From Manis javanica (lineage: Eukaryota > Chordata > Mammalia > Pholidota > Manidae), in contig NC_133158.1 of assembly GCF_040802235.1 (NCBI RefSeq), positions 163,777,401 through 163,841,400 on the forward strand: a DNA stretch of 64,000 nt. Direction: 5' to 3'. The position numbers were made by a program, and so were the translations under genes. Below are positions 53,601 through 62,600 of the stretch, piece by piece. How positions within the stretch are numbered: the first letter of the stretch is position 1; every line of letters starts with the position of its first letter. Under the pieces are notes generated by a model. That model saw only the letters and a list, made by a program, of their open reading frames with translations, ran no database searches and was not told the DNA's origin.

Positions 53601-56600
53601 AAAGTATGCAGCAATTCAGGCATCCTTAAACAAGGAAGAACAATCCGAAATGAATAGTCTAACGTTGCAATTATCGAAATTGGAAAAAGAAGAACAAATG
53701 AGGCCTAAGGTCAGCAGAAGAAGGGACATAATAAAGATCAGAAAAGAAATAAATAAAATTGAGAAGAATAAAACAAAAGAAAAAAATCAATGAAACCAAG
53801 AGCTGGTTCTTTGAGAAAATAAACAAAATAGATAAGCCTCTAGCCAACTTATTAAGAGAAAAAGAGAATCAACACACATCAACAGAATCAGAAACAAGAA
53901 AGGAAAAGTCACAATGGACCCCACAGAAATATAAAGAATTATTAGAGAATACTATGAAAACCTATATGGTAACAAGCTGGAAAACCTAGAAGAAACGGAC
54001 AACTTCCTATAAAAATACAACCTTCCAAGACTGACCAAGGAAGAAACAGAAAATCTACACAGACCAATTACCAGTAAAGAAATTTAAGTGGTAATCAAAA
54101 AAGTACCCAAGAACCAAACCCCTGGTCCAGATGGACTCACCGCTGAATTTTATCAGACATACAAAGAAGACATAATACCCGTTCTCCGTAAAGTTTTCCA
54201 AAAAACAGAAGAGGAGGGAATACTTCCAAACTCATTCTATGAAGCCAGAATCACTCTAATACCAAAACAAGGCAAAGACCCCACCAAAAAAGAAAATTAC
54301 AGACCAATATCCCTGATGAACGCAGATGCAAAAAATACTCAAGAAAATATTAGCAAACCGAATTCAAAAATACATCAAAAGGATCATACACCACGACCAA
54401 GTGGGATTCATGCCAGGGATGCAAGGATGGTACAACATTCAAAAATCCATCAACATCATCCACCACATAAATAAAAAGGACAAAAACCACATATCATCTC
54501 CATAGATGCTGAAAAAGCATTCAACAAAATTCAACATCCATTCATGATAAAAACTCTCAACAAAATGGGTATAGAGGGCAAGTACCTCAATATAATAAAG
54601 GCCATATATGATAAACCCACAGCCAATATCATACTGAACAGTGAGAAGCTGAAAGCTTTTCCTCTGAGATCAGGAACAAGACAGGGATGCCCACTCTCCC
54701 CACTGTTATTCAACATAGTACTGGAGTTCCTAGCCATGGCAACCAAACAAAACAAAGAAATACAAGGTATCCAGATTGGTAAAGAAGAAATTAAACTGTC
54801 ACTATTTGCAGATGACATGATATTAAGAACAAAGGAAAACTGAAGGAACAAAACAGCAGCAGAATCACAGAACCCAAGAATGGAGTAATAGTTACCAAAG
54901 GGAAGGGGACTGGGGATGATGGGTGGGAAAAAAGGGCGGGGAAAAAGAAAGAGGGCATTACCATTAGCATGTATAGTGTGCAGGCGGCATGGGGAGGGCT
55001 GTGCAACATAGAGAAGACAGGTAGTGATTTTACAGCATCTTACTACGCAGATGGACAGTGACTGTGAAGGGGTATGTGGGGGGGACTTGGTGAAGGGGGG
55101 AACCTAGTAAACATAATGTTCTTTCTGTAATTATAGATTAATGATACCAAAATAAAAAAAAAATTCACATGGAAACACCAAAGACCCTGAATAGCCAAAG
55201 CAATCCTGAGAAGGAAGAATAAAGTGGGGGGGGAGGGGGGAATCTTGCTCCCCAACTTCAAGCTCTACTACAAAGCCACAGTAATGAAGACAATTTGGTA
55301 CTGGCACAAGAACAGAGCCACAACCAGTGGAACAGAATAGAGACTTCAGACATTAACCCAAACATATATGGTCAATTAATATACAATAAATGAGCCATGG
55401 ATATACAATGGGAAGTGACAGTGTCTTCAACAGATGGTGTTGGCAAAACTGAACAGCTACATGTAAGAGAATGAAACTGGACCTCTGTCTAACCCCATAC
55501 ACAAAAGTAAATTCAAAATGGATCATAAACCTAAATGTAAGTCATGAAACCATAAAACTCTTAGAAAAAAACATAGGCAAAATTCTCTTTGACATAAACA
55601 TGAGGGATTTCTTCATGAACATATCTCCCTGGGCAAGGGAAACAAAAGCAAGAAGGAATAAGTGGGACTACATCAAGCTCAAAAGCTTCTGTACAGCAAA
55701 GGACACCATCAATAGAACAAAAAGGTACCCTACAGTATGGGACAATATATTCATAAATGACAGATCCGATAAAGGCTTGACATCTACAATATATAAAGAG
55801 CTCATGCACCTCAACAAACAAAAAGCAAATAATCCAATTTAAAAAAGGGCAGAGGAGCTAACAGACAGTTCTCCAAACAAGAAATTCAGATGGCCAACAG
55901 ACACATGAAGAGATGCTCCACATCACTAGTTATCAGAGTAATGCAAATTAAAACCACAATGAGATATCACCTCACACCAGTAAGGATGGCTACCATCCAA
56001 AAGACAAACAAAAACAGATGTTGGCGAGGTTGTGGAGATAGGGGAACCCTCCTACACTGCTGGTGGGAATGTAAATTAGTTCATCCACTGTGGAAAGCAG
56101 TATGGCAGTTCCTCAAAAAGCTCAAAATAGAAATACCATTTGACCCAGGAATTCCACTTTTAGGAATTTACCCCAAGAATGCAGCAGCCCTATTTGAAAA
56201 AGACAGATGCACCCCTATGTTTATCGCACCACTATTTACAATAGCCAAGAAATGGAAGCAACCTAAGTGTCCATCAGTAGATGAATGGATAAAGAAGATG
56301 TGGTACATATACACAATGGAATACTATTCAGCCATAAGAAGAAAAGAAATCCTACTATTTGCAACAACATGGATGGAGCTAGAGGGTATTATGCTCAGTG
56401 AAATAAGCCAGGAGAAGAAAGACAAATACCGAATGATTTCACTTATATGTGAAGTATAAGAACAAAGAAAAACTGAAGGAACAAAACAGCAACAGAATCA
56501 CAGAACCTAAGAATGGACTAACAGTTACCAAAGGGAATGTGACTGGGGAGGATGGCTGGGAAGGGAGGGATAAGGCTGGGGAAAAAGAAAGGTGGCATTA

Positions 56601-59600
56601 CGATTAGCATGTATAATGTTGGTGGGGGGCATGGGCAGGGCTGTGCAACACAGAGAAGACAAGTAGTGATTCTATAACATCTTACTACGCTGATGGACAG
56701 GTGCTGTAATGGGGTTTGTGGGGGGGACTTGGTGAAGGGCGGACCCTAGTAAACGTAACGTTCTTCATGTAATTGTAGATTAATGATAACAAAATAAATA
56801 ATAAAACAACCCAGAAATGAGCTATTAAACCATGAAAAGACGTGGAGGAATCTTAAATGTATATTGCTAAGTGAACAAAGTTCATCTGAAAAGACTGCCT
56901 ACTATATGAGTTTCAGCTATATGACATTCTGCAGAAGGCAAAACTATGGAAACAATAAAAACATCAGCGATTGTCAGGGATTAGGGATAGGAGAGGTGGA
57001 AAGGGAGGACAGGATGAATAGGGGGAGCAAAGAGGATTTTCCCAGCAGTGCAACTATTATGTACCATACTATAATGAATACACGCCATTACACATTTGTG
57101 AAACCCATAGATTGACCAACACCAAAAACCCTAATGCAAGCTATGGACTTTGGGTGATAATGATGTATCAATGTAAGTTCAAGTGGTGCATGTGTGGTGA
57201 CAGATGATACACAGAAGCTCTCTGTGCTTTCCACTCAATTTTGACGTCAACCTGAAAACTGCTATAAAAATTGAAAGTTACAAAAAAAAAAAAAAAAAAA
57301 AAGAGGCAAGATGAGGACCGTTTCCAGACAAAACTGAATTAACAACAGTCAGAGAATTCATGATTAGACCCTAAATATTTGAAATATTTTTTAAAATTCT
57401 CCAGAATAAAGGAAAATGATACCAGAAAAAAACTCAAATCTACAAAAAAGAATGAAGAGTGCTGGAAATGGTCAATATGTGGGTAACTATAAGACTGTGC
57501 TCTAAGTCAAAAAAGAAATTTAATATATAACAAACTGTTTAAAGCAAAAAATAATGTATTCTGGGTTTATACCATGAAAAAATAAATAAAATGTATGACA
57601 GCAACAGCACGATCGACAGAGGGCAAAATGTAAGTACATTCTTACAACTATAGATAAAGTGGTATTTTACACAAAAGCAGACTGCTGTAAGATATATAAT
57701 ACATATGCATATTGTTAACCTTAAGAGCAGTTCTCAAACTCTTAGGTCTCAAGATTCCTTTATGCTCTTCAAATACTAGGGACACCAGAGAGCTTTTGTT
57801 CCAATGGGCTATATCTATGAAAATTTACCATACTGGAAATTAAGTTCAAACAGGAAAAAATTATTATTTTGAAATAGCATAAACCCATTATATGTTAATA
57901 TAAATAATATATTTTTTGTGTGAAAACAAACTACTTTTTCAAACTAAAGAAATTTAGTAAGAGTGGCAGTTTTACACTTTAGAAACCTTTTTAATGTCAA
58001 GTTTAACAGAAGACAGCTGGATTCCCATGTCCTTGTGCACTTAGTCATGTCATGTTCACTTTGTAAAGTTCACAGTATACTAGTGAATAATTGAGAATGA
58101 CAATGGCATATAATGTTTTAGTATTATTATGAAAATAGTTTTGACCTCATGGCTCCCTTGAGGGAATCCTTAGAGGTCCGCACACCGCACTATGGTAACC
58201 ACTCCTTAGAGCTACCCCTGAGAAAGAAGACAAAGAAGTGTGGCTAATACGCCAGTAGAAAAAAGGTAAAGGGAATCTTTGGGGTGAGGGGTGGAGGGCG
58301 ATCTAAATCAAATCAAAAGAAAGCAAGAAAAGCAAAACAGAACAAACAGATGAAAAAATTAGAAAACAAGAGGGTAGATCTTAAATCCAACCTTACTGAC
58401 ACATTTGCTAAATATCAACAGATTAAATACACTAATTAAAAGGCAGAGGTGTCACAGTCTTAGGTAGTAAAAAGGTATGTTATAAAATTATCCACAAGAC
58501 TCTGAATGCTTTATATAGGTGCTTGTAAATTCCTCTATGTGCATCTCATTATGAATTTTAGGGCTTGTAGACATAAGCTGTGAGACATAAGCACTGTAAA
58601 AATCAATGAGCTAGTCATCAGCTCTCTTCCCTGATAGGTTGGTTCACTCGCCAAGTATTCTGTTAAGTACTTGTGTATCTTTATTAAGTGATAAGTGAGT
58701 TAAATAAAACTCCTTCTCTTGTTGAGATGTACAAGAAAAAAATATACACACTTTCTTGAATATTTAACTCATGAAAAGTTTCAAATGTAATTTATTCTTC
58801 TCCGGGAGATTTTTCGAAATCTCTTAACAGCTCTCATATATGGTCAAAAGTGCCCCTCATTAAATAATGTAAACGTTTTTAAAATCAGGTGGTTCACTCC
58901 ATTACTGCCAACACATATTTGCACACGTAGGTGCAACCTTCTGTTGTGGGTGGTCAGCCCTCTCCCACCTTCCATGGGTCTACAGCACTTAAATGGATTT
59001 CACAAATTGTCTCTTTCACCTTCTGTAATAACTGACTAAAATGACATCAAAATCTTACTCACTATTCATATACAGAAATCATCAAAATCCTATTTTACAA
59101 AAGTTGAGGGTGACTCAGCTCCTGGCTAGAGAGAAACAAATCTGATCCTGTATGTGAATTGCTGACTGAAAATCAAGCCCAGTTAACCCAGGCTTCTCAG
59201 TGAACTTGACATAACGAGGTAAGCTATTTGAGCAATGGAGGCCCAGGTCATTCCACTATCATCCCTTACCCTCTCCCACAGCACAGGACTTTACACAAGA
59301 CTCCAATATATTGAGTTGCTCTTCTTAAAAGGATTTCCAGATTTGACTCTCACCTTGTTTTACATATAAAGAGAAGCAGAGGCAGTGATGGTGATAATCA
59401 TGACACCATCATCCAAGTCACAGAATCTAGCCATGCCTAAAACCAGTAACCACTCTTGACCTCCAAGTCATACAAGTCTGTGTGTCCGTTTATGTTGGTT
59501 TGAGCTGCATTTTTGTTACTTACAGCTGAAAGAGCATTTGCAAATACAAAGATACTATATTAACTGTGCTGCAAGCAATCCAAGAAAGTGTTTTAGGTAC

Positions 59601-62600
59601 AGTAAGGGAGAAAAATTTTAGACAAAGAAAAATGGCCATAGAAAGCCAATTTGTTTTCCTTTCTTCTGAATTACATGGCTAGGATCTTTCAAGCTGGTTA
59701 GCAAAGGTGATGAAATCACATACTAGGTGTAAAAACCCTCTCAAATTGATTTTTATCTTCTGCTCAGGTAGAAACGGTACAACTATTTTATGAACAGGTT
59801 AAACCTTAAGTTCACTGAAGAAACTGAAGTTGTAAGCTCTGTTTTGGTTTGAATACGCATCTGTTTCAGAGAGAAGACACCTCTTCCTTTAACTATTTGT
59901 TCACAATAAGAAATACATTTGACAGATTAATTACTTTGTGTAGTCTCATTATTATTATTTGAATTCCAGGAGGAGCTAATTTATGTATTCATACTATGGC
60001 CAAAAAGAAAAATGGTAAAGATTTTCCTCCAATCTTTTCTGAAAACTAAATGAAAGGTAACATCTTTGATCTCCAAAAGAAGTCTTGCTATTTAACCCTC
60101 CTGAGGCAGTTAAAAGCTAGTAGGAATGTTTTCTCTTTCCCACTCCCTCTCATGTTTACACATGTATCACTCCCTTCCCAATATATGGAAGCATACCAAT
60201 ACATCAGAGTAATTTTTTAATTAAACATTGGATTTAAGTCAGTGCTTTCCCATCCTAGGATATACTATACTTGCTTTTGAAGACCCCTACATGGACTCCT
60301 TATGGTTCGTTGCTTAATATTCCTGAAATAATTTGATGAAATAATTGAGCCAAATGTCAGGAGGCTAGTGTTAAAGAAATGAATGACAGAGAAAGGCTGC
60401 ATCATGTGGGTTGGTTTGAGAAAATTTTAGTTCTCTTACAGGTACACAACACTTGGACTTATGCCTGTTCTTCATTCGCTTTGAAGGACTAACTTAACAC
60501 ACACACCAGAACAAAAGACTGAATCATGACTAATAGTTAAGTTACAAAAAATAAAGTCTCCTCCAATGAGCTTTATATATATGGGCTCAGAGCTCAGCTG
60601 TATTCCTGTACCAGAGATCTTTCTCAAACCTTTCTCCTTATTCTTCAAAAGCTATAACATAGCTTCCAAAGTCTCCAAAGAGGGAGTTGTGATTTTTTTT
60701 GTTTGTAAACTTTCAGATACCTTAAATGGCAATTACCTAACTGTCCTGGGCATATTCCTAAATGATTCTAGAAAATGTGATGGCACCATAACAAAAGTAA
60801 TGAGATTAAATGACTTCAATGATTCATTCGAAATTTAGAAAACTTCACATGGACCTAAGTCCATATTTTTCTAGCAAAAGCTAAATATATGGTGAATATA
60901 TAACTTCAATTAAAGAGCTAAACACATTTAAAAAGAAACATGCAGCATCAAGAAGAATGTGACAGATCTTCAGGGAAAGCTAAGATGTGATAAAGGAAGT
61001 TCTAACAGGGTATGATTACATGATTCTGTTTGTGTGTTTAAAATTAAAAGAAAGAAAAACACCTGTATGTGTACGTTTTCCAGAAAGGTCAGGAAGAACC
61101 TTAAAGCAAGATTTTGCCACCTAGGCACTAGTGACATTGGAGGCCAGCTCTTTGTGGTGGGAATGTCCCATGCATTGGATAATTTTTAGTGGCTCCTCTG
61201 GCCTCTACCCACTGGAAGCGAGTAGCATCCCCTGAGTTGTAACAACAAAAAATGTCCCTAAATATTATCAAATGTCCCCAGAGGTTCAAAACTGTTACTG
61301 TTTGAGAACTCCTGTACTAAAAGGTTAACGGTATTTATTTCCAGAGAGCAAGCTGATAGGACGGCAGCTGAACAGAAATTAAGGGCTTTTATTTTTTTGT
61401 TCTATATACCATATATCTGTACTGTTTGGATGTCCTAGTCCCCCTAAGCATTTATTACAGTTGTAGTTCTTCAGAACAATAACGAAAATAGAATCCCCAA
61501 ACCACATGGCTACTGGCTGTACAAAATGACAAGATACAGACACCCAAATGATCAGGAAAACACATGCGTAAGCCATATTCACCTTCATAGGGTTTTCATC
61601 ATATGTTGGGGTTCCCAGGTCCATCTCAGCTTCATGCTCAAGGCTGGCATCGTCTCCTGGGCTTTCCCAAGTAGGAGGATCCCACTGAGTCTGCCTAGAA
61701 GAAGGTAAGAACAGCGATGCTGTCATAGCCAGAAAACAAGAGAACTCTGGCTTAGACATCTATACTCATATATACATAAAATACAACATGCAATGAGACA
61801 CAGAGTAAATCAGCTCTGTAAGATACATTATTGTGATATCTTCCCCAGAAGATTGATTTTATCCCAGAGACATACATGGTTCAGCCCACTGTATTTTTGT
61901 AGACAATGATGTGGCAAGTTTTGTTGGACGTTGAACAGAGCAGTAAAGCAAACACATTGGTTGTTTCTCACCTGGCTCTTAAGGTCCTGAAAATGGGATT
62001 CAGCAAAGCCTAAAAAGTACCTGGAGTAGGTGCCTGCCTATGCAGATGAAGAAATCAATAGTGATTGTATGTAGTGTGTACTTGGAGCAGAATAAAATAA
62101 ATCACAACAAACTCCTCCTCAGTGCTTGACTATGTGAGAAAACTTCCTTGCTTTAAGGAGGCTTCTTGTTTGTAGTTGTGCCCCTTTGGTTTAATGACTA
62201 GGAGCATGGAAAAGACATATAGGTTAAGAAATTGTGCCCTCTGCTAAAAATATTCTCAGCTGACTGCAAGAAGAATTCAACCATGTTAAACCACTGCATG
62301 TTTATAGTTGTTTTGAAAATATGCAGGGAAAGATTTCTTTTTTATTAAAGCTGGATCTGTGAGGTAACACCAAAGTAAGGAAATTCATGTTCAGGAGTCT
62401 GAAGTCAGATATTACAGGGAATGCTACAGGGGGTAATCCCTTAAAATGTCAAAAGCCTTAGAGAAGCTGGCAATCTACCTGGCAGGTCAATACTGCCATT
62501 ACAGTCTTCTGCTTTCTTACCACACCAATCTTTAGTCAGTAACATTAAAAGCACTTGGTAAAGCATAAAAGGAAAAGATTTGTATGAAACTTTTTAACTT

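Larger units (their letters stand above)
50776..56812 (+). mobile_element. Nearly full-length, inactive L1 (LINE-1) with target-site duplication
   Basis: The element has a GC-rich 5' UTR of about 800 bp (50,776-51,582), ORF1, ORF2 and a 3' UTR ending in an A-rich tail (aataaataataaaacaaccc). It is flanked by perfect direct repeats agaaatgag at 50,767-50,775 and 56,813-56,821, the target-site duplication of a target-primed insertion into an older L1. ORF1 begins at 51,583 and ORF2 at about 52,739. Both are broken by several stops and frameshifts, so it cannot encode working proteins. A 3' UTR segment is embedded inside ORF2 (54,826-55,160). It is antisense to SETD2, in which it lies. I cannot assign the subfamily. 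Confidence 0.92.
40940..61582 (-). other. SETD2: Large SETD2 intron, 20.6 kb
   Basis: The intron has GTGAAT at its 5' end (minus strand, plus position about 61,582) and CTAG at its 3' end. It is AT-rich and contains the ITFG2 retrocopy (45,330-46,679), an L2 stretch (47,340-47,880), L1 fragments and a layered L1 stack from about 48,600 to 58,455, and a MER5A copy at about 61,120. Between 41,000 and 44,900, and between 58,460 and 61,000, I see no gene; only degraded sequence of uncertain origin. Confidence 0.85.

Noticed and set aside
55471-56459. Open frames of 123 and 189 codons as host genes
   Set aside because: They are the C-terminal part of a degraded L1 ORF2, including the zinc-knuckle pattern near 56,020-56,075.
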